A DNA stretch of 64,000 nt from Shouchella xiaoxiensis (GCF_016907895.1 NZ_JAFBCV010000008.1:62001-126000), one strand, 5' to 3'; shown: positions 17,010-24,678, numbered from the stretch's first letter. The notes: generated by a model not told the origin, from the sequence alone. Made by a program: numbers and translations.

Positions 17010-17550
17010 TCAACCTGATCTCATCGAGCACCAATAGGTATGAACGAGTGCTGTGAGTAGTAAAGCATTCAGTTTTGTTTCACTGAATGTATCAATGACT
17101 ATACTTTTATTGAACCCTAGAAAGCCACCTTCTAGATACGTTTCCCCTTCAGCAACACCATTTATGAATATGGCTCCTTTTTCGCAATTTCTCTGCTTTT
17201 ATCTCTATGTAAATGCTCGCGTCTTGAACATTCAACCTACCATTTAATCGATGCTCAATCGAATTTAAGCTGTTGGGAACTGTTATTTCCCCAATTTCTC
17301 TTTCATTCTCAGTAACTAGCCAATCTTGTTCTTTTAAAAACCCCACAGATTTTTGTTCAATTGTAAAGGTTGTCTCCGTTGACTTGACTGATAGATACAC
17401 ATTTTTTACAGCATCTCTGTTATTGCGTTTCTCGTTCGGTGGATACCATCGATATAGTTCCCCTGCATCGTCCTCATTCACTAGCACTTGTCGTTTTTTA
17501 GTAGATGCATAGAATAATGGGCGCGGGTATTCAATGCGCATTTGGATCAT
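17010..17550 (-). pseudogene. Tubby C-terminal-like domain gene with a one-base frameshift
   Basis: The first 133-codon reading (MIQMRIEYPRPLFYASTKKR and GFLKEQDWLVTENEREIGE) ends prematurely near 17149. A +1 frame beginning around the A-run at 17178-17184 continues KGAIFINGVAEGETYLEGG and SIVIDTFSETKLNALLLTA to a stop at 17010. The total is 541 bp, 3n+1, so one inserted base restores a protein of about 180 residues. The joined sequence resembles the small Tubby-like beta proteins of Firmicutes. Either true decay or a homopolymer call error. Confidence 0.75.
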
Positions 17551-17668
17551 CCTTTAAGTTTTAGAGTAGTAATTAAAAATTATAAACGTTAAAATGGTTC
17601 TAACAAATGAAACGTTATATAGAACATTATACCTTACGAACATATACTAAAAGGTTGATAGATAACAA

Positions 17669-17935
17669 ATGGGTGTGGTGACAAAAAACATGAAGCAGAG
17701 AAAAATTATAACAGTAGGAAATACGAACGGAATTACGCTAGATAAAGACGTTTTAGCGCACCTCAACGCAAAGAAAGGCGATACAATTGATCTATTTCTT
17801 GGAGAAGACGGTTCTGTCACCTTTAAAAAGCATGAGAACATTCAAATCGACGGAGTGACAAAGGACTTTTTGAAAATGGTAAATGACACGATTGGTGAAT
17901 ACGATGAAGCGCTTCTTAACTTATCTAAGAGATGA
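17669..17935 (+). CDS. SpoVT/AbrB-like antitoxin
   Basis: 88 residues from ATG 17669, or 81 from ATG 17690. The swapped-hairpin DNA-binding domain is visible as KIITVGNTNGITLDKDVLAH followed by LNAKKGDTIDLFLGEDGSV. The C-terminal tail DFLKMVNDTIGEYDEALLNL would be the toxin-binding part. Such proteins repress their own operon and neutralise a Doc-type toxin encoded just downstream. Here that toxin gene is a remnant 7 bp away, leaving this an orphan antitoxin. Confidence 0.85.
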   Translation: MGVVTKNMKQRKIITVGNTNGITLDKDVLAHLNAKKGDTIDLFLGEDGSVTFKKHENIQIDGVTKDFLKMVNDTIGEYDEALLNLSKR

Positions 17936-17942
17936 ATTGTGA

Positions 17943-18090
17943 ATGACTACGTTTTTAACAGCAGAACCAGCAATCGCCACTAATGCTTTGTTAGTTATAA
18001 GACAAACACCAGGTGAAAAGATTAGAGTGAAAGACCCGGCAATGCTTGAGTCAAGCACTAGCGAATCCTGAAAAATATTTTGGAGTCTAA
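17943..18090 (+). pseudogene. Remnant of a Doc (death-on-curing, Fic-fold) toxin gene
   Basis: Starts 7 bp after the AbrB-like gene. The 42-residue reading MTTFLTAEPAIATNALLVIR then GEKIRVKDPAMLES matches the N-terminus of Doc proteins (FLTxExxxxIN..., GVRDPGLLESA). An extra base after the TCA codon of LES shifts the frame; removing it gives LESALANPEKYFGV and a stop at 18088. The catalytic HxFxDGNKR region is entirely missing, so no toxin can be made. This is a vestige of an AbrB-Doc module. Confidence 0.75.
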
Positions 18091-18112
18091 TTAACTCTAG
18101 GAGGGATGAAAC

Positions 18113-18406
18113 ATGAAAGATTTAAATCAATTAGGGAAAGAATTAAGTGAACATTCCTCAGAAACCACCATAAGAAAAACCGATTCACTCTCAAATGTTT
18201 TTGCAAATGCCATTTTTAGCTCCAGATTAGATAATGGAATGACACAGAAAGAACTAGCTGATTTATCTGGTGTATCAACAAAAACAATACATTGTGTTGA
18301 AGCGGGCGATAACGGTGTTTCCATTAAGACATATGAAAAGATATTCAAATCACTAGGAGTCATGATTACTGACAAGAATGACAATGGTTTTTTAATCAAC
18401 GGGTAA
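18113..18406 (+). CDS. XRE-family helix-turn-helix regulator
   Basis: 97 residues. A leader of about 35 residues precedes an HTH_3 domain: MTQKELADLSGVSTKTIHCV is the helix-turn-helix, followed by EAGDNGVSIKTYEKIFKSLG. Strong site AGGAGGGATG before ATG 18113. It follows the Doc remnant by 22 bp. It could be a HigA-like or HipB-like antitoxin that has lost its toxin, or a stand-alone repressor. No recognisable partner gene remains. Confidence 0.8.
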   Translation: MKDLNQLGKELSEHSSETTIRKTDSLSNVFANAIFSSRLDNGMTQKELADLSGVSTKTIHCVEAGDNGVSIKTYEKIFKSLGVMITDKNDNGFLING

Positions 18407-18448
18407 ATCGACCAACTCATTATGAATTGGTAACACTGTAACAAACAG

Positions 18449-18477
18449 ACCGTGGAATATTCACCACGGTCTTTTTT
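18449..18477 (+). terminator. Intrinsic terminator
   Basis: GACCGTGG/CCACGGTC stem with an eight-base loop and TTTTTT, 43 bp after the XRE regulator gene. Confidence 0.9.
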
Positions 18478-18513
18478 GCTTTATTCCAACTCTCTCTTAA
18501 GAAAAAGGTTCTT

Positions 18514-18909
18514 TTAATTATTACTGCTTGTACTACCAGACAACATCTCTTTTTCAGCGTCGTAATGTGCCGTTATCATAGATTCACCATCTTTAGAAAT
18601 TGTCGCGAATACATATACTTGTCTATCGGGATGGGCGCCTTCTCCCCCAGATCCAACAGGGATGTTGAACTTTTTATACGTATCCGTAATGTTTTTGAAA
18701 GTCGTCTTTTCTCTTACGTTTAATTTAGCATCTGGAAACTCTTTGTAGTCATTTTTATCGACGACCTTCTCATAAAAATCATCGGCACTCATAAATGATT
18801 TATGAGAGTTATCGGGGTACTTCTCCCACTTTTCTTCTGCTCCTGCATGTGTTGTGACGGTTAATAATAAAGCTAAAATCATAAAGCCTACCCTAAAGAC
18901 ATTGCGCAT
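18514..18909 (-). CDS. Small secreted protein, paralogue of 20118-20525
   Basis: 131 residues with a signal peptide (GFMILALLLTVTTHAGA, likely cleaved before EEKWE). The mature part has the conserved stretches NSHKSFMSADDFYEKVVDKN, KLNVREKTTFKN and HPDRQVYVFATISKDGES, and ends HYDAEKEM. I do not recognise the family. A second copy about 1.6 kb away is roughly 75% identical, so this is a recent tandem pair. The start is set by AAGGAG before ATG 18909. Both that site and the ATG lie within a hairpin (18906-18938), which suggests translation control. Probably exported to the cell wall or medium. Confidence 0.7.
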   Translation of the reverse strand: MRNVFRVGFMILALLLTVTTHAGAEEKWEKYPDNSHKSFMSADDFYEKVVDKNDYKEFPDAKLNVREKTTFKNITDTYKKFNIPVGSGGEGAHPDRQVYVFATISKDGESMITAHYDAEKEMLSGSTSSNN

Positions 18910-18938
18910 GTTAGTCAGCTCCTTTTCACATAACATGC
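18906..18938 (-). promoter_or_regulatory. Hairpin holding the ribosome binding site and start codon
   Basis: On the minus strand GCATGTTA pairs with TAACATGC across a 17-nt loop that contains AAAGGAGCTG. The start ATG 18909 is inside the 3' arm. The same arrangement, with a longer stem, precedes the paralogue at 20525. Confidence 0.6.
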
Positions 18939-19170
18939 TGCAACGGTCAAGGTATTATGTAAGATAAGGGTTCTTTTTATAAACAGAGACATTTTAACCA
19001 GGTATTGATGCACGCCATGTAATTTCCACTGTTAATATAATCGGTTTCTTTGATAAAACACAATATCTATCCACTCAAAACAGCAGTTCTTGTTTAAGAC
19101 TATTTGTTCGTGCAATACTATTTAAATACGATTTTTTTAATTAGAGTGACCAATAACAAAATAAAACATA

Positions 19171-19229
19171 AAATATCACATATACACTATACTTTTATAA
19201 ATATCACTTTTAAGCTATAATGGAAGTAT
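19171..19229 (+). promoter_or_regulatory. Candidate promoter/operator of the HigBA-type pair
   Basis: TATAAT at 19216-19221 with a weak AT-rich -35 region. The nonamer AAATATCAC occurs at 19171 and again at 19199, a direct repeat 28 bp apart, which could be an autorepression site. The rest of 18940-19170 is AT-rich with nothing recognised. Confidence 0.45.
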
Positions 19230-19242
19230 GGAGAATCAAGAA

Positions 19243-19623
19243 ATGAGCTGGAGTCTAACTCCCTACGTTAAGCCAAATAAGTCGAAACCCGTAGTCGATT
19301 ATATTGACACACTGAAAGACAAAGAACAAGCTAAAGTAGATCATGTTTTCAATTTGATTCGTAAAAATGGAACACGAACTGGCATGCCGTATATTCGTCA
19401 TCTAGATGATGGGATATGGGAAATAAGGATAGCTCACTCAAGCAATATTTTTAGAGTTACTTTATTTCACTTCGAAGGAAACGAACTTATACTGTTGCAT
19501 GGTTTTACAAAGAAAACTCAAAAAACACCACCAAAGGAAATAAAGCGAGCTAAAGCATATCGTGAGGATTTCAAAAAAAGAAAGGATGAGATATATGGAT
19601 TACTTCAAAAAGAGAGCGAATAA
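19243..19623 (+). CDS. HigB/RelE-type toxin (phage Gp49-like family)
   Basis: About 126 residues. VVDYIDTLKDKEQAKVDHVF, GMPYIRHLDDGIWEIRI and FRVTLFHFEGNELILLHGF followed by KKTQKTPP are the ordered motifs of the Gp49-like branch of RelE-superfamily toxins, which cleave mRNA on the ribosome. ATG 19243 has GGAG 9 nt upstream. ATG 19228 would start 7 nt after the -10 box and so is unlikely. Toxin-first order with the HTH antitoxin overlapping its 3' end is the higBA layout. Confidence 0.85.
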   Translation: MSWSLTPYVKPNKSKPVVDYIDTLKDKEQAKVDHVFNLIRKNGTRTGMPYIRHLDDGIWEIRIAHSSNIFRVTLFHFEGNELILLHGFTKKTQKTPPKEIKRAKAYREDFKKRKDEIYGLLQKESE

Positions 19624-19912
19624 AAAATACGAAAGTAGCCCTGAATATCGCGCTGAATACGATCGATTAGAGCTTGAGTTTATTATCGCTCACAATATTA
19701 TTAAACTAAGAAAAGAAAAGGGATTTACTCAAACAGACCTTGCAAAAGCTGTTCATACTAAACAATCTGTCATCTCAAGGATTGAACAGGCTAACCATAA
19801 TGTAACCATTAGAACATTGAGTGAAATAGCTAAGGCTTTAGGAGTTACCGTTGAAACAATTATTTCAGGTAGTAATAAAGCTTATGATGAGCAAGCGGCA
19901 ACTTTAGCTTAA
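19595..19912 (+). CDS. HigA-type XRE antitoxin
   Basis: About 105 residues from ATG 19595, preceded by AAAGGATGAG and overlapping the toxin gene by 29 bp. The helix-turn-helix is FTQTDLAKAVHTKQSVISRI, followed by EQANHNVTIRTLSEIAKALG, then a short tail. It should bind the toxin and repress the operon. A strong terminator follows at 19932. AT-rich like the toxin, probably a transferred cassette inserted between the two paralogous secreted-protein genes. Confidence 0.85.
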   Translation: MDYFKKRANKKYESSPEYRAEYDRLELEFIIAHNIIKLRKEKGFTQTDLAKAVHTKQSVISRIEQANHNVTIRTLSEIAKALGVTVETIISGSNKAYDEQAATLA

Positions 19913-19931
19913 TTGATGTACATTTTAATCT

Positions 19932-19974
19932 AAAAACACGCAGCGATCTCCCAAGATCAGCTGTGTGTTTTTGT
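19932..19974 (+). terminator. Intrinsic terminator
   Basis: AAAAACAC-GCAGC-GATCT paired with AGATC-AGCTG-GTGTTTTT, a long stem with small mismatches and a T-run, 20 bp after the antitoxin gene. Confidence 0.85.
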
Positions 19975-20117
19975 TATTTAATGTCATTTCATTAAGTTTA
20001 CTATTGATCATACCACCACTTTTATCTGAATCTATATTCAGTCTCCTTACAATTCGTAAACGCATGCTACTTCGCTTCACAGGAACACATTATAATTCCT
20101 TTATCATTAAACTTCTT

Positions 20118-20525
20118 CTAATCCATCGCGTTGCTAGGTGTAGTTGTTTTACCCATCATCATCTCTTTTTCAGCGTCGTAATGTGCCGTTAACCTTGATT
20201 TACCGTCTTTTGAAGTTGTCGCGAATACATACATTTGTCTATCGGGGTGGACGCCAACTCCACCATATTCAACAGGGATGTCGAATTTCTTATATGCATT
20301 CGTCATTTTTTTGAAAGTCGTCTTTTCTCTTACGTTTAATTTAGCATCTAGAGTCTCTTTGTAGTCATTCTTATCGACAACCTTCTCATAAAAATCATCG
20401 GCACTCATAAATGACTTATGAGAGTTATCGGAGTACTTTTCCCACGTTTCTTCTGCTCCAGCAGGTATTGTGACGGTTAATAATAAAGCTAAGATCACAA
20501 AGCCTACCCTAAAGACATAGCGCAT
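20118..20525 (-). CDS. Small secreted protein, paralogue of 18514-18909
   Basis: 135 residues with signal peptide GFVILALLLTVTIPAGA. The mature part shares NSHKSFMSADDFYEKVVDKN, KLNVREKTTFKK, HPDRQMYVFATTSKDGKS and HYDAEKEM with the other copy. Differences cluster in the middle (YKKFDIPVEYGG) and at the C-terminus. No family recognised. ATG 20525 follows AAGGAG, and both are in a perfect 12-bp stem-loop. Being kept open alongside its paralogue, with an identical leader structure, argues for function. The toxin-antitoxin cassette lies between the two. Confidence 0.7.
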   Translation of the reverse strand: MRYVFRVGFVILALLLTVTIPAGAEETWEKYSDNSHKSFMSADDFYEKVVDKNDYKETLDAKLNVREKTTFKKMTNAYKKFDIPVEYGGVGVHPDRQMYVFATTSKDGKSRLTAHYDAEKEMMMGKTTTPSNAMD

Positions 20526-20556
20526 GTTAGTCAGCTCCTTTTGAACTAACATGCGC
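20520..20556 (-). promoter_or_regulatory. 12-bp inverted repeat with ribosome binding site in the loop and ATG in the stem
   Basis: Minus strand: GCGCATGTTAGT, then a 13-nt loop with AAAAGGAGCTG, then ACTAACATGCGC, a perfect match. The start ATG (20525) is in the 3' arm. Folding would bury the start codon. As DNA it could alternatively be a repressor site. Confidence 0.65.
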
Positions 20557-20600
20557 TAACGAAAACTATTAAGAAGCAAGTAACACCCCTCCTAGACGTA

Positions 20601-20792
20601 TCACTTCTTAGCAGTCCGCTTACTCCGAATATACGGAATAAGGAACCCCCAGGTTAGAAATAAAGCGGTTGCTATCACAAGGGCGTTGATCCACTTTACA
20701 TGATCATCGAAAATAATAGACATTGTTAAATAAACGCCACCACCAATACTAGCTAAAATTAGTGCATCAATCCATTTGTTAAAACGATACAC
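20601..20792 (-). CDS. Small two-helix membrane protein
   Basis: 63 residues from GTG 20792, which has AAGGAGGATA 5-6 nt upstream. Two hydrophobic helices (IDALILASIGGGVYLTMSII and INALVIATALFLTWGFLIPY) and a basic tail SKRTAKK. Function unknown. Adjacent to a second small membrane protein on the same strand (14-bp gap), so probably one transcript. Confidence 0.6.
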   Translation of the reverse strand: MYRFNKWIDALILASIGGGVYLTMSIIFDDHVKWINALVIATALFLTWGFLIPYIRSKRTAKK

Positions 20793-20805
20793 GGTATATC
20801 CTCCT

Positions 20806-21006
20806 TCATTCATTTTTTTTGCAATTTTGTATTGCAGGACTAACAAAGGTAATGATTAGCGCGAAAGACAATGAGATAGCGACATGGGAGGGCCACCGTT
20901 CGCTAACGTTGTAATCACCGCCATACATCAAATAATTAATGACAAAACCTATAAGCATGGCAATCGTAAAAGCGGCTAAAGCAAACAACCAACGACTGTA
21001 TTTCAT
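20806..21006 (-). CDS. Small two-helix membrane protein
   Basis: 66 residues: WLFALAAFTIAMLIGFVINY forms the first helix, a short loop YGGDYNVSERWPSH, then VAISLSFALIITFVSP. ATG 21006 has GGAG 8 nt upstream. No family recognised. Pairs with the 20601 gene as a likely two-gene operon. Confidence 0.6.
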   Translation of the reverse strand: MKYSRWLFALAAFTIAMLIGFVINYLMYGGDYNVSERWPSHVAISLSFALIITFVSPAIQNCKKNE

Positions 21007-21316
21007 GCGATCACTCCAACTTTTGCTTTATTACCCATACCCCTGAAGAATGTGCCAAAACTTGAATGTAGGAGAAAGACGCGAAGTAGCGACTAGAATC
21101 TTGTGTAGCTAAGTATGAACAAACTTTATTAGAAATGTTACTTTATAATGGATGGTCTACTAATCTGTTAGTATAAAAGACTCGATTCCATTTACTAATG
21201 TATATTGCAGAGTGTGTTCATAGAAATCGGTTAGTAAGACCTTTTAGTAGAACGAATGAAGTGACAGCATCTTTAACCGCTATCTATAAAGTAGTTGTTT
21301 AGAAGGAGGGTTACTA
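21007..21316. other. Intergenic region without recognised content
   Basis: 310 bp between divergent genes. It must contain promoters for both sides. A TATAAT at 21144 on the plus strand lacks a good -35. No repeat, RNA or open frame seen. Confidence 0.4.
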
Positions 21317-21892
21317 ATGAAAACTGTAGCAACAATAGCGTCCGTATTCGTTTCAACTGTTTTATTCTCAGCCTGCACTTCAGAAAACTCAAAAAGCCAG
21401 CAATCGCAGAGAAATGTCGTTGAAGTTCCTTATGAGAATGGTACAAAAGAAGTTCCTACACATCAAATTAATACAGATCAAGATTTCACTTTTCAGTTTG
21501 GAGAAGATTATGAATTAAATAGTGAAGAAAATCCAAGCATACCCCATGCATCGATCATTACTAATGATGAAAAGGATATAACTATTATTATTAATCGCTT
21601 TGAACATAGTTCTTTTACGAATAGAATGCAAGACCTAGACCATTATGAGTACTTTACTTCGTATGATTATACCGAGATAGATACTCAACCTATTCCAAAC
21701 TTAAATGATTTTGGTGTTTACAAGCGACCTGATGCAACATATACCGACATCATGCTGTTTAAAGACTTGAATGAAGATGAATTCTTTCTTATTGAGATTA
21801 ATATTCTAACTGATCAGCTAACAGCCGATTTAGAAACTGAATTACTCGCTTTCTTAAATACGATTGAGAGTAAGGGAAATGCTCTTGAATAA
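21317..21892 (+). CDS. Lipoprotein of unknown function
   Basis: 191 residues. Lipoprotein signal with lipobox VLFSAC (Cys near residue 20), then a polar linker rich in Ser, Lys and Gln. The body contains DFTFQFGEDYELNSEENP and ASIITNDEKDITIIINRF, a mixed alpha/beta domain with alternating acidic and aromatic residues. Strong AGAAGGAGGG site before ATG 21317. Anchored on the outer face of the membrane. No family recognised. A weak hairpin GAGAGCCT/AGGCTCTC follows at 21914 and may end the transcript. Confidence 0.65.
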   Translation: MKTVATIASVFVSTVLFSACTSENSKSQQSQRNVVEVPYENGTKEVPTHQINTDQDFTFQFGEDYELNSEENPSIPHASIITNDEKDITIIINRFEHSSFTNRMQDLDHYEYFTSYDYTEIDTQPIPNLNDFGVYKRPDATYTDIMLFKDLNEDEFFLIEINILTDQLTADLETELLAFLNTIESKGNALE

Positions 21893-22015
21893 AACCCAGC
21901 ATAAACCCTTATTGAGAGCCTCCATTAATAGTAGGCTCTCTTAACAAATAACACCCAACTCCACCTCATACAGCTATTTCATTAAAGATTCACCGTTCTT
22001 CATCCAGCATGCCTT

Positions 22016-22705
22016 TTAGGAAAAGGACCATTCACCCCCAACCCGCCCCCTCCACAGCAATGCCGTTTTCGGCACCTGATCAATTGGAAGGAATTCCGTC
22101 ACAAACGATCCTTCATAACCGAATATCGTTCCGAAAAAAGGATTGGACACTTCCACCCGAATGCGGAAGGTATCGTGATTTTCATCGTACCATTCCCTTA
22201 CATCCGCTGTTCCATCGAGCCATTTAGGAAGCTGAATCCATCGTCCGCGAAATAGAATCATGAGTCGATTGGACGTCAGCTGAATGCCTCCGTTGTCTAA
22301 AACGGTGTAATCAATCGTTGAGATGACGTCTTGATCGATGCCTAAGTAATCAACAATCTGATTCGTCTTTGCATCGTACATCATCGTCGCATCGAAATGG
22401 CGCTTCTTCTTTGCAAATTGAAAGGTTCGTATCCAAGCAAAACACTCGACACCGGCTTGATTCTGGTACGCGACTTTTTCTAAAACAAAAGGAATGTTCT
22501 CGCCTCGCTCTTTGAAGGTCAGATGTTTTTTTGTGAGTAGCTGTAAGACGGGTTTCATAAAGAAAGCCCCGCCCCATATCCGGTCCATCACGCCGACCGA
22601 GCGCGCCATGGTGTGCTGCTGAGAGGTTAACGAAAACTTCTGCTGTAGCTTCGGGTGCAAGGATTGAAAATCGGCCCCAATCGCTTGCTCGTAAATCGAC
22701 TTCAT
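22016..22705 (-). CDS. DUF4166 domain protein
   Basis: 229 residues. SIYEQAIGADFQSLHPKLQQ, SVGVMDRIWGG, ENIPFVLEKVAYQNQAGVEC and FLPIDQVPKTALL are the marks of DUF4166, a Bacillus family of unknown activity. No membrane segment; probably cytoplasmic, with a lipocalin-like or START-like beta fold suspected. The start overlaps the end of the upstream SRPBCC-DoxX gene by 4 bp, so both are translationally coupled and probably work together. Confidence 0.75.
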   Translation of the reverse strand: MKSIYEQAIGADFQSLHPKLQQKFSLTSQQHTMARSVGVMDRIWGGAFFMKPVLQLLTKKHLTFKERGENIPFVLEKVAYQNQAGVECFAWIRTFQFAKKKRHFDATMMYDAKTNQIVDYLGIDQDVISTIDYTVLDNGGIQLTSNRLMILFRGRWIQLPKWLDGTADVREWYDENHDTFRIRVEVSNPFFGTIFGYEGSFVTEFLPIDQVPKTALLWRGRVGGEWSFS

Positions 22706-23619
22706 CCTCTGCCCCTTCCATCTTTCGTCCGTTTGCAGTTTGAAGCGAACGGCAAATCTTTCCGATTGAGTAGGATGATAAGCGATAAGGCAACCATTGC
22801 AATCGTTAAGGTTGCTGGGTTAAACGGCGCTGCATAGATCGATGTTGTTTGGATGAGGGAACCGATACCTAACCCGAGTAAGGCGACGATACTTAGGTAA
22901 TGGAGCCAACGTCTATCGCTCCAGAAGAGAAAGCCTATTCCAACTAACACTTGAGCGCTGCCAAGTATGTATAAAATCAACGACTCATTTCCTTGAAACC
23001 AGCCCGTTGCCATGAACAGTGCGAGTTCGCCTGAGTCTTGGAATAATAGCTTCGGAACAAGGCCTTGGTAGACCCATGTAAATGCGAGCACAAAGGAACA
23101 AAGCAGGAAAATAAGGCTACGCGAAACCGAAAGCGCAGGCGGGATGCCTTTTTCAAGCCATAAGCGGAGCGCATCAAAGCTCCAGGCCGTCGCCCAGCCC
23201 ATCAGCGGTTTAAAAATCAGATCGATTATTCTGCCAACTGGTCCCCACTTTGTTTGGTAATTGTACTGGGTCATAAACTGGACACCCCCGTCGTGTTCAA
23301 TGTATTTCCAGTAGCCTCCGCCGTTATCAATTAAAGAGAGCGGGTGATCTGCCCAGAACTTCAAGGATGAGAGCTTTTCGTTTTTCTTCACGTGCTCGCC
23401 TACACTCTCACCTGCGCCTTTAATCTTCAGACCAAAACCGATATTTGTTTGGTAGGTGAACTGCTGCGGTGCATCTGGCTCTTCTTTTGGAATATATGTA
23501 ATGTCTGAGAATCGCAAGTCCCACTGTTGATGGAGGTCGGGTTCTTGTGTATACATCCAAACCGTATCAAGCTCGCTTTTGATAAACGTTTCTACATAGA
23601 TCGGTTTCGATTTACTCAT
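22702..23619 (-). CDS. SRPBCC domain fused to a DoxX-like membrane domain
   Basis: 305 residues. Residues 1-150 are a START/SRPBCC-like ligand-binding fold (KPIYVETFIKSELDTVWMYT and HQQWDLRFSDI). After about residue 170 come four membrane helices of the DoxX-like type (LFLLCSFVLAF, QVLVGIGFLFWS, LSIVALLGLGIGSLI and LTIAMVALSLIILL). AGGAGCGACC precedes ATG 23619. The first half may bind a hydrophobic molecule at the membrane. Coupled to the DUF4166 gene. Exact role unknown. Confidence 0.75.
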   Translation of the reverse strand: MSKSKPIYVETFIKSELDTVWMYTQEPDLHQQWDLRFSDITYIPKEEPDAPQQFTYQTNIGFGLKIKGAGESVGEHVKKNEKLSSLKFWADHPLSLIDNGGGYWKYIEHDGGVQFMTQYNYQTKWGPVGRIIDLIFKPLMGWATAWSFDALRLWLEKGIPPALSVSRSLIFLLCSFVLAFTWVYQGLVPKLLFQDSGELALFMATGWFQGNESLILYILGSAQVLVGIGFLFWSDRRWLHYLSIVALLGLGIGSLIQTTSIYAAPFNPATLTIAMVALSLIILLNRKDLPFASNCKRTKDGRGRG

Positions 23620-23775
23620 CCGCGGTCGCTCCTATTCTCTAAATAGTCTTACTAGTATCATAACATAGGGTTCTTTCTGGCGTGAGTAAGGCCTGTGTTT
23701 GAACCCTTTTGCTCACAAAAGAGTTCAAAACGATTTATAATGAAGGTAGACTATTTTTGCAGAGGAGCCGAAAGA

Positions 23776-24633
23776 ATGGACATTCCTAAGTATTGGGCAG
23801 AGTCAGAGATTGATACGTTGGATTCAACCGGTAAACGAGTCGTGACCTCTGTATGGCGTTGGTCTGACGTAAGTGAGGCAGAGGCTCAATCTCACGCAAA
23901 CAAAGCAGCCGCTGCGCTTACATCTCGAATTGAGCAAGGCGAACCACTTCAGAACAAATATGCTTACGGGCATTATCCTGTTCGGGAAGAGATCATCTCT
24001 TCTCACGACGATTTAGGTTATGTGATTACCCGTAATTTGTATGGTTCCTTCATCTTAAATTCAGAGGATGTCATGTTTGTTGATATCGATTTTGCGCAAT
24101 CATCCAATGCGAGCTTACTGAAAGGCATAAAAGGGTTGTTTTCTCGGAAAAAGAAAGCCGCAAGCGAAGGTTCGAATGAGACAGAAGCGATTAATCAGCT
24201 CAAGCGTTGGGTAGATGGCGATGCTAAACGCGGGGCGACGGTATATCGAACGTACGGTGGGCTTCGATACATGATGACCCATCAAACGTATGATCCGAGT
24301 GGGCAAGAGACGGAGCAAATCCTAGAAGAACTTCGCTGTGATCCGAGCTATCGCGTCTTATGTAAGGTCCAGAATAGCTTTCGTGCAAGGCTGACACCAA
24401 AGCCTTGGCGCTTCGGGATGGATCGAATCCCCGTCCGTTACCCGTATCGAAATGAGGAAGAGCGAGAATCGTTAGCGAAGTGGGATCGGAACTATAAAGA
24501 AAAGCTAGAACAATGGCGCACATGCGAATACGTCATGACTGTCGGGAACAAAGAGGTGCCCCCGGAAATAGCCCCTGTCCAAACGATGCATGATCAAGCA
24601 ACAAAAGCATATGAGCCTTTTCCATTGGCTTAA
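23776..24633 (+). CDS. Conserved protein of unknown function
   Basis: 285 residues from ATG 23776, preceded by GAGGAG. Notable conserved-looking motifs are YAYGHYPVREE, VMFVDIDF (paired aspartates after a hydrophobic strand), VYRTYGGLRYMMTHQTYDP and SFRARLTPKPWRFG. A basic insert (FSRKKKAASEGSNE) separates them. The DxD strand followed by an R-T-x-G-G-L-R-x-x-x-T-H strand recalls the core of archaeo-eukaryotic primase-like folds, but that is only a resemblance. No neighbouring partner: it is flanked by convergent transporter genes and shares their bidirectional terminator. Confidence 0.6.
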   Translation: MDIPKYWAESEIDTLDSTGKRVVTSVWRWSDVSEAEAQSHANKAAAALTSRIEQGEPLQNKYAYGHYPVREEIISSHDDLGYVITRNLYGSFILNSEDVMFVDIDFAQSSNASLLKGIKGLFSRKKKAASEGSNETEAINQLKRWVDGDAKRGATVYRTYGGLRYMMTHQTYDPSGQETEQILEELRCDPSYRVLCKVQNSFRARLTPKPWRFGMDRIPVRYPYRNEEERESLAKWDRNYKEKLEQWRTCEYVMTVGNKEVPPEIAPVQTMHDQATKAYEPFPLA

Positions 24634-24641
24634 CAGAACGA

Positions 24642-24675
24642 AAAGAACAACACTCGGTCGAGTGTTGTTCTTTTT
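24642..24675. terminator. Bidirectional terminator
   Basis: GAACAACACTCG/CGAGTGTTGTTC perfect stem with a two-base loop, A-run on the left and T-run on the right. It separates the unknown plus-strand gene from the convergent amino-acid transporter operon. Confidence 0.93.
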
Positions 24676-24678
24676 CAA

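Noticed and set aside
19965-20192. Plus-strand frame of 75 codons opposite the second secreted-protein gene
   Set aside because: No ribosome binding site, it overlaps the antisense of a well supported gene, and composition is unlike coding sequence.
21914-21940. Hairpin GAGAGCCT/AGGCTCTC after the 21317 lipoprotein gene as a separate terminator
   Set aside because: The T-run is too weak (TTAAC) to call it with confidence. Mentioned only with the gene.
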